Shown piece after piece: positions 39,287 to 48,740 of a DNA stretch of 64,000 bases (positions are counted from its first letter, which is position 1; each line of letters begins with the position of its first letter). Location of the stretch: NCBI RefSeq assembly GCF_012933655.1, contig NZ_JABBJJ010000006.1, positions 32,716 through 96,715 on the forward strand, read 5' to 3'. The position numbers were made by a program, and so were the translations under genes. The stretch comes from Pyxidicoccus fallax. GTDB lineage: Bacteria; Myxococcota; Myxococcia; Myxococcales; Myxococcaceae. Below the pieces are notes generated by a model. That model was not told where the DNA came from and did not search any database. It was given only the letters and a program-made list of their open reading frames with translations.

Positions 39287-42052
39287 CTACTCCAGCTCCC
39301 GCTGCAGCCGGGCCAGCAGGTTGAGCGCGTCCAGCGGTGTCATCCGGTCGATGGTGATGGCCTTCAGCGTGTCCATCACCTTCTGCTGCGCGGGAGACAG
39401 CGACGGCCCGGAGGGCTGCAGCGTGGGCGCCGGCTCCGCCACGAAGAGCCCGAGCTGCCCGGTGGAAGCGCCCTTGCGCGCCGGCTGCCGCACCGCCACC
39501 CGGGGCCGGCCCGCGTCGTCCAGCTCGCCCGACTCCAGGTTCTGCAGGAGCTCCCGCGCCCGCGCCACCACCTCGGGCGGCAGGCCCGCCAGCTTCGCCA
39601 CCTCGATGCCGTACGAGCGGCTCGCCCCGCCCGGCACCAGCTTGCGCAGGAAGATGACCTTGCCGCCCTGCTCCTTCACGGCGATGCACAGGTTCTTCAC
39701 CTTCGGCCGCTCGCGCGCCAGGTCCACCAGCTCGTGGTAGTGCGTGGCGAACAGCGCGCGCGCCCCCACCTTGTCGTGCAGGTGCTCCGCCACCGCCCAG
39801 GCGATGGAGAGCCCGTCGAACGTGGACGTGCCGCGACCAATCTCGTCCAGGATGATGAGGCTCTTGCGCGTGGCGTGGTGGAGGATGTGGCTCGTCTCCG
39901 TCATCTCCACCATGAAGGTGGACTGCCCGCGCGCCAGGTTGTCCGCGGCGCCCACGCGCGTGAAGATGCGGTCGCACAGGCCGATGCGCGCCGACTTGGC
40001 CGGGACGAACGAGCCGGCCTGCGCCATCAGCGCCGTCAGCGCCACCTGCCGCATCACCGTGCTCTTGCCGGCCATGTTGGGGCCGGTAATCACCAGGAGC
40101 TGCGCGTCCTCCGGGTCCATGCGCACGTCGTTGGGGACGAAGGACTCCCCCGCCCCCAGCATGCGCTCCACCACCGGGTGCCGCCCGGCGGTGATGGACA
40201 GCACCTCCGACGCGTCCACCTCCGGCCGCGTGTAGCCGTACTCCGCCGCGCAGCGCGCGAAGGACAGCAGCGCGTCCGCCGCCGCCACCGCCTCCGCCGC
40301 CGAGCGGATGCGCGGCGCCTCCGCCACCACCTTCGCCCGCAGCTCCTCGAAGAGCTGCAGCTCCAGCACGCACCGCCGCTCCTCGGCGGTGAGCACCTGC
40401 TCCTCGTACTCCTTCAGCTCCGGCGTGACGAAGCGCTCCGCGCCCACCGTGGTCTGCTTGCGGATGTAGTCCGAGGGCACCAGGTGCAGGTTCGCCTTCG
40501 TCACCTCCAGGTAGTACCCGAAGACCTTGTTGTAGCGGACCTTCAGCGAGGAGATGCCCGTGCGCTCCTTCTCCCGCTGCTCAACCTGCAGGAGCACGTC
40601 CTTGCCGGACGTGGACAGCGCCACCAGCTTGTCCAGCTCCGCGTGGTAGCCGGAGCGAATCATCCCGCCTTCCTTCAGCGTCACCGGCGGCTCGTCCGCC
40701 ACCGCCCGCAGCAGCAGCTCCGCCAGCTCCGGCAGCGCCCCCAGGGGCCCCGCCAGCGACTGGAGCAGCGCGGACTGGCACCGCGCCAGCGCCGCCCCCA
40801 CCCGGGGAAGCTGCGCCAGCGACAGGCCCAGGGCGCGCAAGTCCCTCGCGTTGCCCGCGCCCAGCGACAGCCGGCCGCACAGCCGCTCCAGGTCGCCCAC
40901 CTCCTTGAGGAGGGTGGCCAGCTCCTCGCGCCACACGCTGCGCGCGGACAGCTCCTCCACCGAGTCCAGGCGCGCGTGGACTTCCGGCAGCGAGCCCAGG
41001 GGGGCGGCCAGCCAGCGCGCCAGCTTGCGCGCGCCCAGGCTCGTCACCGTCCGGTCCAGCACGCCCAGCAGCGAGCCCTTGCGCCCGCCGTCCCGCTGGG
41101 AGCGCAGCACCTCCAGGTTGGCCCGGGAGGACTCGTCCATGAGCAGGTTGCCGGCGCGCTCCTGGCGGCTCAGCCGGTCCACGTGCGCCGCGGCCGTCTT
41201 CTGCGTGTCCTTGAGGTAGCGCAGCGCCGCGCCCGCCGCCCCGGTGGCCAGGGGCGCGTCGTCCAGCCCGAAGGCGGACAGCGACTGCACCGAGAAGTGG
41301 CTGCGCAGGTAGCCCGCCGCCCGCGTGGGCTCGAAGGCCGCCGCTTCACCCTCCGCCACCGCCGGCGTGCGCGACAGCCGGCCGCACAGCTGGGCGATTT
41401 CCGCCGAGTTTCGCTGCCCCACGGGCACCAGCAGCTCCCGGGGCTCCACGCGCGAGAGTGACTCGGCCAGCTCCGCCACGGTGGCGGCCTCGAGCGCGAG
41501 GAACTCGCCGGTGGACGCCTCCAGGAGCGCCGCGCCCCAGCCCCGCTCGCTCCAGCACACGGCGGCGAGGAAGTTGCTGGCCTGCGGCTCCAGCACCTCC
41601 TCGTCCAGCACCATGCCGGGCGTAATCACCCGCGTCACCTCGCGGCGGACGATGCCGGGCCCGCTGCCGGGCTCCTCCACCTGCTCGCAGATGGCCACCT
41701 TCAGGCCCTCTCCGATGAGGCGGGCGATGTAGCGGCGGGCCGAGTGGTACGGCACCCCGCACATGGGCACCTTGTCCGCGCCCTTGGCCCGGGCGGTGAG
41801 GGTGATTTGCAGGAGCTCCGAGGCCTTGACGGCGTCCTCGAAGAACATCTCGTAGAAGTCCCCCAGCCGGAAGAAGAGCACCGAGTCCGGGTGGAGGGCC
41901 TTCAGCTCCAGGTACTGCCGCATCATCGGTGTCAGGGAGGCGATCTCCCGCGCGCCCGCTCCCTCGCCCGGCCCCGGGCCGACGTCCTGAGTCACGTCAC
42001 CGGAGGGGTCCACCGCTGCCTTCGTTGCCTTCGCCTGCTGCGTCACGGCCAT
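39287..42052 (-). CDS. mutS: DNA mismatch repair protein MutS
   Basis: 921 aa from the ATG at 42050-42052. Mismatch-binding domain begins at about 55 with the F-x-E element (G-D-F-Y-E-M-F). Connector, lever and clamp domains follow, then the ATPase with I-T-G-P-N-M-A-G-K-S-T, D-E-I-G-R-G-T-S-T-F-D-G and the T-H-Y-H-E block. A Pro/Ala-rich stretch precedes the C-terminal dimerisation region. It recognises mispairs and recruits MutL. The first 50 residues are an unconserved lead-in. Complete; MutS1 type rather than MutS2. Confidence 0.97.
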   Translation of the reverse strand: MAVTQQAKATKAAVDPSGDVTQDVGPGPGEGAGAREIASLTPMMRQYLELKALHPDSVLFFRLGDFYEMFFEDAVKASELLQITLTARAKGADKVPMCGVPYHSARRYIARLIGEGLKVAICEQVEEPGSGPGIVRREVTRVITPGMVLDEEVLEPQASNFLAAVCWSERGWGAALLEASTGEFLALEAATVAELAESLSRVEPRELLVPVGQRNSAEIAQLCGRLSRTPAVAEGEAAAFEPTRAAGYLRSHFSVQSLSAFGLDDAPLATGAAGAALRYLKDTQKTAAAHVDRLSRQERAGNLLMDESSRANLEVLRSQRDGGRKGSLLGVLDRTVTSLGARKLARWLAAPLGSLPEVHARLDSVEELSARSVWREELATLLKEVGDLERLCGRLSLGAGNARDLRALGLSLAQLPRVGAALARCQSALLQSLAGPLGALPELAELLLRAVADEPPVTLKEGGMIRSGYHAELDKLVALSTSGKDVLLQVEQREKERTGISSLKVRYNKVFGYYLEVTKANLHLVPSDYIRKQTTVGAERFVTPELKEYEEQVLTAEERRCVLELQLFEELRAKVVAEAPRIRSAAEAVAAADALLSFARCAAEYGYTRPEVDASEVLSITAGRHPVVERMLGAGESFVPNDVRMDPEDAQLLVITGPNMAGKSTVMRQVALTALMAQAGSFVPAKSARIGLCDRIFTRVGAADNLARGQSTFMVEMTETSHILHHATRKSLIILDEIGRGTSTFDGLSIAWAVAEHLHDKVGARALFATHYHELVDLARERPKVKNLCIAVKEQGGKVIFLRKLVPGGASRSYGIEVAKLAGLPPEVVARARELLQNLESGELDDAGRPRVAVRQPARKGASTGQLGLFVAEPAPTLQPSGPSLSPAQQKVMDTLKAITIDRMTPLDALNLLARLQRELE

Positions 42053-42212
42053 CCCTGCCCTTCTCTCACGACCCGACCTGCGGATCAATGAACGCGCCAC
42101 CCTACCTGCCGCGTTCCCTTAGCACCCACCTCCGACACCCCGACACTTCGCCAGCCAGGGGCATCCGAAAACGGGTGCGCCCGCCCGCCAGGACGTGCAT
42201 CTTGCCGGCGCC

Positions 42213-43562
42213 ATGGAGACGCCCCCTTCCGTTCCTCGCGCGGCGCCACCGCCACCCGTCCCCGCGCTGTTCCGCGTGGCCATCGCCCCGGTCCAGGCCT
42301 TCTTCCGGCTGGAGGCCGCCAGCGGCATCCTCCTGGCGGTCTGCGCGGTCGCCGCCATGGTGTGGGCCAACTCGCCCTGGGCCGCCATCTATACAGGCCT
42401 GTTCGACGCCCGCCTGGAGCTGGGGGTGGAGGGCATGCGGGCCCACTTCACCTTCCGGGAGTTCGTCAACGACGGGTTGATGACGCTCTTCTTCTTCGTG
42501 GTGGGCATGGAGATCAAGCGGGAGCTGGCCGCGGGCGAGCTGCGCTCGTTCTCCCGCGCGGTGCTGCCGCTCATCGCCGCGCTGGGCGGCATGGTGGTGC
42601 CCGCGCTCCTCTACGTCGCCTTCAACGCCGGCACCCCGTCCATGGCCGGCTGGGCCATTCCCATGGCCACGGACATCGCCTTCGCCATCGGCTGCCTCAC
42701 GTTGGTGAAGGCCCGGGTGAGCCACGGGCTGGTGGTGTTCCTCACCGCCCTGGCCATCTTCGATGACATCGGCGGCATCCTCGTCATCGCGCTCTTCTAT
42801 GGGTCCGGCCTGCACGTGGAGTGGCTGCTGGCCAGCGTGGGCGTGGTGGTGGTTCTCCTGGGCTTCGGCCGCTTCTACGTGCGCAACGGCATGCTCTACG
42901 CGCTGGCCGGCGCGGCGCTCTGGTACACCCTGCACCACGCGGGCATCCACGCCACGCTGTCCGGCGTCGTGCTCGGGCTGTGCATCCCCGCGCTGCCCAT
43001 CCGTAGCGGCCGCGAGGTGCTGAGCGAGCTGCACCAGTTCGTGGACAGCTGCATCCTGCAGAACGCGGATGAGCAGGTGAGCGGCGCGCAGATTCTCTAC
43101 ATCGAGGAGCGGCTGGAGGACGTGGAGTCGCCGCTCAACCGCTTCGTGCACCTGTGGCACGGGTACGTGGCGTACGGCATCGTCCCGCTGTTCGCGCTGG
43201 CCAACTCCGGAATCTCCCTGGAGGGCATGGGGCTGGGAGACCTGCTCAAGCCCCTGCCGCTCGGCATCATCGTGGGGCTGTTCGTGGGCAAACAGCTGGG
43301 CATCTTCCTCTTCACCTGGGTGGCGGTGAAGGCGCGGGTGTCCGCCATGCCGGGCGGGGCCGGGCCGGGCCAACTGCATGGCGTGGCGGTGGTGGCGGGC
43401 ATCGGCTTCACGGTGGCGCTGTTCGTGGCGGGGCTGGCCTTCCTCCAGGACGCGGAGCTGCTGAGGGAGGCCAAGCTGGGCATCCTGGTGGGCTCGCTCG
43501 TGTCCGCGGTGGTGGGCTACGTCCTCCTGCGCTTCGTGGCGAAGCCGGCGGTCCCGGCATAA
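42213..43562 (+). CDS. nhaA: Na+/H+ antiporter NhaA
   Basis: 449 aa, about twelve helices. The E. coli key aspartates are matched: M-A-T-D-I-A-F-A-I-G (Asp133 position) and A-I-F-D-D-I-G-G (Asp163/164). It exports sodium in exchange for protons at alkaline pH. Residues 265-320 form a hydrophilic loop (QNADEQVSGAQILYIEERL), a feature of a NhaA subgroup in delta-proteobacteria-like genomes. Start at ATG 42213; a GTG at 42195 is in frame. Divergent from mutS. Confidence 0.95.
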   Translation: METPPSVPRAAPPPPVPALFRVAIAPVQAFFRLEAASGILLAVCAVAAMVWANSPWAAIYTGLFDARLELGVEGMRAHFTFREFVNDGLMTLFFFVVGMEIKRELAAGELRSFSRAVLPLIAALGGMVVPALLYVAFNAGTPSMAGWAIPMATDIAFAIGCLTLVKARVSHGLVVFLTALAIFDDIGGILVIALFYGSGLHVEWLLASVGVVVVLLGFGRFYVRNGMLYALAGAALWYTLHHAGIHATLSGVVLGLCIPALPIRSGREVLSELHQFVDSCILQNADEQVSGAQILYIEERLEDVESPLNRFVHLWHGYVAYGIVPLFALANSGISLEGMGLGDLLKPLPLGIIVGLFVGKQLGIFLFTWVAVKARVSAMPGGAGPGQLHGVAVVAGIGFTVALFVAGLAFLQDAELLREAKLGILVGSLVSAVVGYVLLRFVAKPAVPA

Positions 43563-43586
43563 CGTAGGGGACAAAGGGGCGGCGCC

Positions 43587-45284
43587 GTGATTCTCCAGGA
43601 CCTCAACCGCGTTCGGCAGATCTCCGTCATCGCGGTCCGGCATGGCTTCGGCGAGCTGGCCGAGCGCGCCGGGCTGTGGCGCATCCTGGGCCGCAAGGAG
43701 AAGGTGGAAGTCTCCCCGGAGGCCCAGCGCGCCTCCACCGCCCGGCGCTTCCGCATGCTGCTGAGTGATTTGGGCCCCACCTTCATCAAGCTGGGCCAGG
43801 TGCTCTCCACCCGCGCGGACCTGCTGCCCGCCGAGTACATCGACGAGCTGTCGCTGCTGCAGGACCACGTCGTCCCCATTCCCCTGGAGCAGGTGCACGC
43901 GCAGATTCGCGAGTCGCTGGGCAAGGAGGTGCAGGACCTGTTCGCGCAGATAGACCCGGTGCCGCTGGCCGCCGCGTCCATCGCCCAGGTGCACCGCGCG
44001 ATTACGCTCCAGGGGGACGAGGTGGTGGTGAAGGTGCAGCGGCCGGGCATCGCCGCGAGCATCGACTCGGACCTGGGGGTGCTGCGCAGCCTGGCGCGCC
44101 TGTTGGAGGCCGTGGTGGAGGAGACGGGCGTCTACACGCCCTCCGGCATCGTGGACGAGTTCGACCGGGCCATCCACGAGGAGCTGGACTTCATCAACGA
44201 GGCCAACAACATCCGCGCCTTCCTGGAGAACCACCGGGAGCGGCCGTACCTCAAGATTCCGCGCGTGTACTCGGAGCTGTCCAGCCGCACGGTGCTGACG
44301 CTGGAGTTCATCCGCGGGGTGAAGATCAACCAGGCGCAGCTGGCGGAGGAGGACCGGAAGGTCATCGCGCAGCACATCCTGGAGGCGTCGTTCCGCCAGC
44401 TCTTCGACGACGGGCTGTTCCACGGGGACCCGCACCCGGGGAACATCCTGCTGCTGGAGGGCAACCGGCTGGCGCTGCTGGACTTCGGCGTGGTGGGGCG
44501 GCTGACGCGGCCCATGCAGGAGACGCTGGTGATGCTGTGCCTCGCGGTGGCGCTGAAGGACAGCGACTCGGTGGCGCGCATCCTCTACCGCGTGGGTGTG
44601 CCGGACGCGCGCGCCAACCTGGTGGGCTTCCGCAACGACATCGAGGGCATCCTCGGCCAGCACCTGGCCACCACGCTGGGCCAGGTGGACACGCGCTCGC
44701 TGCTGCGCGACTTGCTGGACCTGGCGGTGAAGTACCGCATCCGGATTCCGAAGGAGTACGCGCTGCTCAGCCGCGCGTCCGTGTCCACGGAGGGCATGCT
44801 GCGCAGCCTCTACCCGGAGATGAACATCATCGAGGTGGCGCTGCCGTACGCGAAGGAGCTGCTCGCCGGGCGGTATGACCCGTCGCAGCTGCAGGGCGGG
44901 CTGATGCGGACGCTCCTGCGCTTCCAGTCCATGGCGGCGGACCTGCCCACGCAGCTGTCGCAGATTCTCTTGGACATGGAGTCCGGCAAGTTCACCGTCA
45001 CGGTGCGCGCGGACCAGTTCGAGAAGCTCAACGAGAATCTGCGCAGCGCGGCGGTGATTGCCTTCCTGGGCCTGTGCGCCTGTGGGTTCATCGTGGGGGC
45101 GTTCATCGCCTTCGCGCCGAAGCCGTGGATGTACGGCGGGGTGCCGGTGCTGGGCGTGGTGGGCATCGCCCTGGCGGCGGCGCTGTTTGGCGCCGTCCTC
45201 ACCTGGTACCTCTTCGGCGGGCGCGGGCTGGGCAAGGTGCGGCTGAGCCGCTTCCTGAAGAAGCAGAAGCCGAAGCGCAGGTAG
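43587..45284 (+). CDS. UbiB/AarF/ABC1-family atypical kinase
   Basis: 565 aa from GTG 43587 with AAAGGGG upstream. KxGQ motif (K-L-G-Q-V-L-S-T-R), A-A-A-S-I-A-Q-V-H-R (Ala-rich loop), V-V-V-K-V-Q-R-P-G, catalytic D in H-G-D-P-H-P-G-N and L-D-F-G. Two C-terminal membrane helices (about 485-545). The family supports ubiquinone/menaquinone synthesis or lipid transport. 24 bp after nhaA, so probably co-transcribed, and ended by the strong hairpin that begins in its stop codon. Confidence 0.94.
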   Translation: MILQDLNRVRQISVIAVRHGFGELAERAGLWRILGRKEKVEVSPEAQRASTARRFRMLLSDLGPTFIKLGQVLSTRADLLPAEYIDELSLLQDHVVPIPLEQVHAQIRESLGKEVQDLFAQIDPVPLAAASIAQVHRAITLQGDEVVVKVQRPGIAASIDSDLGVLRSLARLLEAVVEETGVYTPSGIVDEFDRAIHEELDFINEANNIRAFLENHRERPYLKIPRVYSELSSRTVLTLEFIRGVKINQAQLAEEDRKVIAQHILEASFRQLFDDGLFHGDPHPGNILLLEGNRLALLDFGVVGRLTRPMQETLVMLCLAVALKDSDSVARILYRVGVPDARANLVGFRNDIEGILGQHLATTLGQVDTRSLLRDLLDLAVKYRIRIPKEYALLSRASVSTEGMLRSLYPEMNIIEVALPYAKELLAGRYDPSQLQGGLMRTLLRFQSMAADLPTQLSQILLDMESGKFTVTVRADQFEKLNENLRSAAVIAFLGLCACGFIVGAFIAFAPKPWMYGGVPVLGVVGIALAAALFGAVLTWYLFGGRGLGKVRLSRFLKKQKPKRR

Positions 45285-45310
45285 GGCGGACCCGCGCAGG
45301 TCCGCCCTAC
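45281..45310. terminator. Strong bidirectional hairpin between convergent genes
   Basis: GTAGGGCGGACC (45281-45292) and GGTCCGCCCTAC (45299-45310) around a 6-base loop, perfect 12-base arms. It overlaps the stop of the UbiB gene and lies 10 bp past the DUF2267 gene stop, so it can serve both transcripts. Confidence 0.8.
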
Positions 45311-45319
45311 CTCCTGTCG

Positions 45320-45784
45320 CTACACCGGCCGGCGGAACAGGTCCGCGAGGTCCGCGGGGAGCTGCGAGGCCACGGCGGCCACCTCGTCCTCGGGGATGCG
45401 GTCTCGGACGGCGGTGAAGACGGTGGTCACCACGCGGAAGGCCTGGTCCACGGGGATGCGCAGGTGGTCCGCCACGTCGGAGATGAACTCGTCGCGCGAC
45501 ATCCGCTTCGCGTGCGACGGGCCCCGGTGGATGTCACAGGCGCCGATGAGCCGGCCAATCCGGTCTCCCAGCGCGCGCATCAGCTTCACGTCCTCGCCGT
45601 CGGACAGGCGCCGCGCCAGGGTGCAGAGCACGGCGTCCGCCGCGTCGCGCGAGTTGACGCCGTTCACCCGCAGCTCCTGGCTGTTCTGCAGCTCCAGCAT
45701 GAAGGCCTGGCGGTCCGCGGGCTCGTCCCGTCCCTTCACCGGCTCGGCCGAGAAGTCATGAGGGGGTTCGGTGTGCTGCGCCAT
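45320..45784 (-). CDS. DUF2267-family protein
   Basis: 154 aa, cytosolic. A DUF2267-like helical fold with DAADAVLCTLARRLSDGE and the LPADLADLF block at the end, plus a short acidic N-terminal extension. The family is found in stress and actinobacteria-type regulons; function unknown. Alone between the UbiB gene and an amidohydrolase gene. Confidence 0.85.
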   Translation of the reverse strand: MAQHTEPPHDFSAEPVKGRDEPADRQAFMLELQNSQELRVNGVNSRDAADAVLCTLARRLSDGEDVKLMRALGDRIGRLIGACDIHRGPSHAKRMSRDEFISDVADHLRIPVDQAFRVVTTVFTAVRDRIPEDEVAAVASQLPADLADLFRRPV

Positions 45785-46004
45785 GGGGTCGTCTCCTTGT
45801 TCGCGGTGTGTAGGGAGTCATGGCGTGTCCGCCTGACGTCAGTCACGGTGGCCATGCCCCGCGCCGCCATCAGCCGGGAGCCGACGGCACCTCCCGCCGC
45901 GAGCCCGGAGCCGGGAGCCCGCTGGGACGTACGCCCCTGCCCTGCTCACTCCGCGGCAGGCGCGCCGTGGAGACTCGCGGCAACCGCCCGCTCCCGTGGC
46001 GCCC

Positions 46005-47321
46005 TCACTTCGCGGCGGGGACCTCGGGCGGCTTCGAAGCAGCGGGAGCCAGTGTGTTCAGCACCACCGCCCCACCCTTCATGACGAACCGGACGCGCTG
46101 AAGCTCGGTGATGTCGGCCAGCGGATCTCCCGAGACGGCCACCAGGTCGCCGTAGCGTCCCGGCTCCAGCGTGCCGACGTGCTGCTGGAGGCCGAGCAGC
46201 TCGGCGGCCCGCGAGGTGGCCGAGCGCACGGCCTCGATGGGCGGCAGGCCCGCGCGGTGGAGCGCGATGGGCTCCATGGCATTGCGGCCCTGCTGCCAGG
46301 CCGTGCTCGCGTCGAAGCCGCTGACAATCTTCACGCCGAGCTGGTGGGCGAGCGCCACCATCTTCCGCGCCCCCGCCAGCCGTTCCTCGAAGCGCTGGCG
46401 CGCGGCCGCGTTGGGAGCGCGCTCCGCCAGTGCCTCGAGGATGCCCACGGTGGGCACCAGGAAGGCGCCCTTCTTCTGGAGGAGCTCCAGCGCGGCGCGG
46501 TCCGCGTCGTGGCCATGCTCGATGGAGTCCGCCCCCGCAGTGAGCGCGTTGCGGATGGCCTCGGGGGTGTTGGCGTGGACGGCGGCCTTGCGCCGGGCCT
46601 TGTGCGCCTCCTCGATGATGACGCGCAGCTCGTCGACGGTGAGCGTGGGCGTGGCCCAGTCCGCGTAGATTTTCAGCAGGTCCGCGCCCTGCCCCAATTG
46701 CTCGCGCGCGGCGCGGCGGGCCTCCTCCACGCCGCTGACGAACTGTGCCCCCGTGGGCAGGTCCTTCACGTCGGGCGAGGTGCCGAACGGGTGGTACGCG
46801 CCCACCGCCGCGATGCCCTTCGTGGCCACCAGCATGCGGGGCCCCTCCACCAGCCCCTGCCGGATGGCGTCGCGCAGGGCCACGTCCGCGAAGCCGCTGC
46901 CCTCGTTCTCCACGTCGCGCACGGTGGTGAAGCCGGCGCGCAGCGTGGCCCGGGCGTTGGCCGCACCCTCCAGCGCGCGGGTGGCCTGGGACTTCTTGAG
47001 CAGGGCCAGCTCGTAGCCGTCCGGCGTCTCCTCCTGGCGCGCCATGAGATGCGTGTGGCCGTCGATGAGCCCCGGCAGCACCGTGGCCTCGCCCAGGTCC
47101 ACCACCTCCGTGCCCTCGGGAATCGCGAGCCCCGGGCCGGCCTTCACGATGCGCTCACCCTCGATGAGGATGACCGGCTGGCTCACGTACCTGCCGCTCT
47201 TCACGTCGAGCATCCGCGCGGCACGCACGGCCACGCGGCGGGGCGTCGCGGCGGGCTGGGCCGTGGCGACGGCGCCAAGGGTCAACGTCAGCAGGGACAA
47301 CACACGGGCAAGCCGCTTCAC
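46005..47321 (-). CDS. Secreted metal-dependent amidohydrolase
   Basis: 438 aa. Signal peptide ends V-A-T-A/QP. Metal ligands H-x-H in D-G-H-T-H-L, lysine in L-L-K-I-Y-A, histidines in A-A-V-H-A-N and I-E-H-G, and the final Asp in S-G-F-D-A-S. This is the imidazolonepropionase/prolidase-like subgroup, often Xaa-Arg dipeptidases or organophosphate-active enzymes. Periplasmic. Substrate not predictable from sequence alone. Confidence 0.92.
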   Translation of the reverse strand: MKRLARVLSLLTLTLGAVATAQPAATPRRVAVRAARMLDVKSGRYVSQPVILIEGERIVKAGPGLAIPEGTEVVDLGEATVLPGLIDGHTHLMARQEETPDGYELALLKKSQATRALEGAANARATLRAGFTTVRDVENEGSGFADVALRDAIRQGLVEGPRMLVATKGIAAVGAYHPFGTSPDVKDLPTGAQFVSGVEEARRAAREQLGQGADLLKIYADWATPTLTVDELRVIIEEAHKARRKAAVHANTPEAIRNALTAGADSIEHGHDADRAALELLQKKGAFLVPTVGILEALAERAPNAAARQRFEERLAGARKMVALAHQLGVKIVSGFDASTAWQQGRNAMEPIALHRAGLPPIEAVRSATSRAAELLGLQQHVGTLEPGRYGDLVAVSGDPLADITELQRVRFVMKGGAVVLNTLAPAASKPPEVPAAK

Positions 47322-47535
47322 GAAGCCTCCAGTGGAAAACAGAAACGCTACGCAGCGTAGCGCGCGGCGGGGCGGGTGAGGCCGCGACGTCGGAAACCCG
47401 ACGCGTCCCTCGAATCTCTGAGGTTGTCAGCCGCTCACCCTCAGATCTTCGAGGGGCCCATCCGCTCGCATCGCGCGTACACTGCTTCGCGAAACAGGGG
47501 CCGGCCATCTCGTCACCTTCACCGGAGGGAGAGCC

Positions 47536-48660
47536 ATGTCCTGGAAGCACCCTGCATCACTCTCGCTGCTCACGCTGTGCCTCACCGCCTGCGGCGGACC
47601 GCCCGACGCAGGCGCGCCCGAGGAGACCGCCGCCACGCGGGAGGCGCCGGCCCATACCTCGGAGGCCGCCGAGCACACCTCCCCACCGCCTGATGGGGAC
47701 ACGGTGCCCCCTTCCGGAGACGAGGGCTCCGATGCCACGCCCTCCACGCCAGGTGACGCCGCTTCCGGCGAGGGAGCCGGCCGGGACGAGCCGCCGCCCG
47801 CGGCGCCGCGTGTCCCCAGGCTCCTCATCGTTCCCAAGCAGTACCCTACCATCCAGGCCGCGGTGGACGCCGCGGAGTACGGGGACACCATCCACGTCGC
47901 GCCCGGCATCTACACGGAGCACCTCCGCCTGAAGAGCGGCATCCGCCTGTCGAGCCTCGGCGCGCCCTACACCTTCCTGGACGCGAAGGGCGCTTCCCGG
48001 AACCTCATCGACTTCACCGGCGCCACGGACGTGATCATCTCCGGCTTCACGTTCCGCAACGTGGGCTCCGACACCCACTGCGTCATGAACAGCGACCTGA
48101 CGCGCTGGTGCTCGGGCAACTGGTACGCCGCGGCCGTCTACGCGGACGGGCACTGGCCGTCGTCCGCGCGCGTGGAGAACAACATCTTCGAGCACAACGG
48201 CAACGCCGTGCTGCTCTACTTCCAAGCGAAAGCCGAGGTGCGCCGAAACCTCTTCCGCGAGAACGACCACGCCCTCACCTTCCCCCATTTCCAGGACAGG
48301 GCGACCGTCGAGGGCAACATCTTCTGGAACAACCGCGAGCTCGCCATCGGCGTGATTGCCGGCTACATCGACATCCGGCGCAACTTCATCGCGGGCTCGG
48401 CCGTGGGCATCCTGCACAGCTACGTCCAGACCGGCGATATCCGCTGCAACCTCTTCTTCCGGAACGGGGAGCACGTCGCGGAGACGCACCATGTCCCGCA
48501 GCGCGTCCGCCTGGGGGAGGATGGCAACGTGGTGCTGGACCCGCTCTTCATGGACCCCGAGGCCGGAGACTTCCGCCTCCACCCCGACTCGCCCCTGAAG
48601 ACGCTGGAGTGCCTGGGCGACCTCGGCCATGAGGGCCTGGGCCCCGAGTCCAAGGACTGA
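47536..48660 (+). CDS. Right-handed beta-helix lipoprotein
   Basis: 374 aa. Lipobox L-T-A-C near residue 19, a Pro/Glu/Thr/Ser-rich spacer to about 90, then a DUF1565/PbH1-type beta-helix starting I-Q-A-A-V-D-A-A-E-Y-G-D-T-I-H-V and continuing through N-N-I-F, N-L-F and N-I-F turns. The fold is used by pectate lyases and surface adhesins. No catalytic residues can be assigned. GGAGGGAGAG precedes the ATG. A hairpin follows the stop. Confidence 0.88.
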   Translation: MSWKHPASLSLLTLCLTACGGPPDAGAPEETAATREAPAHTSEAAEHTSPPPDGDTVPPSGDEGSDATPSTPGDAASGEGAGRDEPPPAAPRVPRLLIVPKQYPTIQAAVDAAEYGDTIHVAPGIYTEHLRLKSGIRLSSLGAPYTFLDAKGASRNLIDFTGATDVIISGFTFRNVGSDTHCVMNSDLTRWCSGNWYAAAVYADGHWPSSARVENNIFEHNGNAVLLYFQAKAEVRRNLFRENDHALTFPHFQDRATVEGNIFWNNRELAIGVIAGYIDIRRNFIAGSAVGILHSYVQTGDIRCNLFFRNGEHVAETHHVPQRVRLGEDGNVVLDPLFMDPEAGDFRLHPDSPLKTLECLGDLGHEGLGPESKD

Positions 48661-48670
48661 AAAAAGCCGA

Positions 48671-48712
48671 CGCCGCCAGCCCCACCCGGAAACCCCGGGA
48701 GCGCTGGCGGCG
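48671..48712. terminator. Hairpin between the beta-helix and RND efflux genes
   Basis: CGCCGCCAGC (48671-48680) and GCTGGCGGCG (48703-48712), 10-base arms. A second small fold, CGGAAC-CTCC-GTTCCG, follows at about 48721-48737. It can end both convergent transcripts. On the minus strand it is followed by a run of six Ts at 48660-48665. Confidence 0.6.
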
Positions 48713-48740
48713 CGCGTGGAACGGAACCTCCGTTCCGCGG

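Noticed and set aside
42102..44663. An 853-residue minus-strand frame across nhaA and the UbiB gene
   Set aside because: It is a codon-bias shadow. Both sense genes have intact catalytic motifs.
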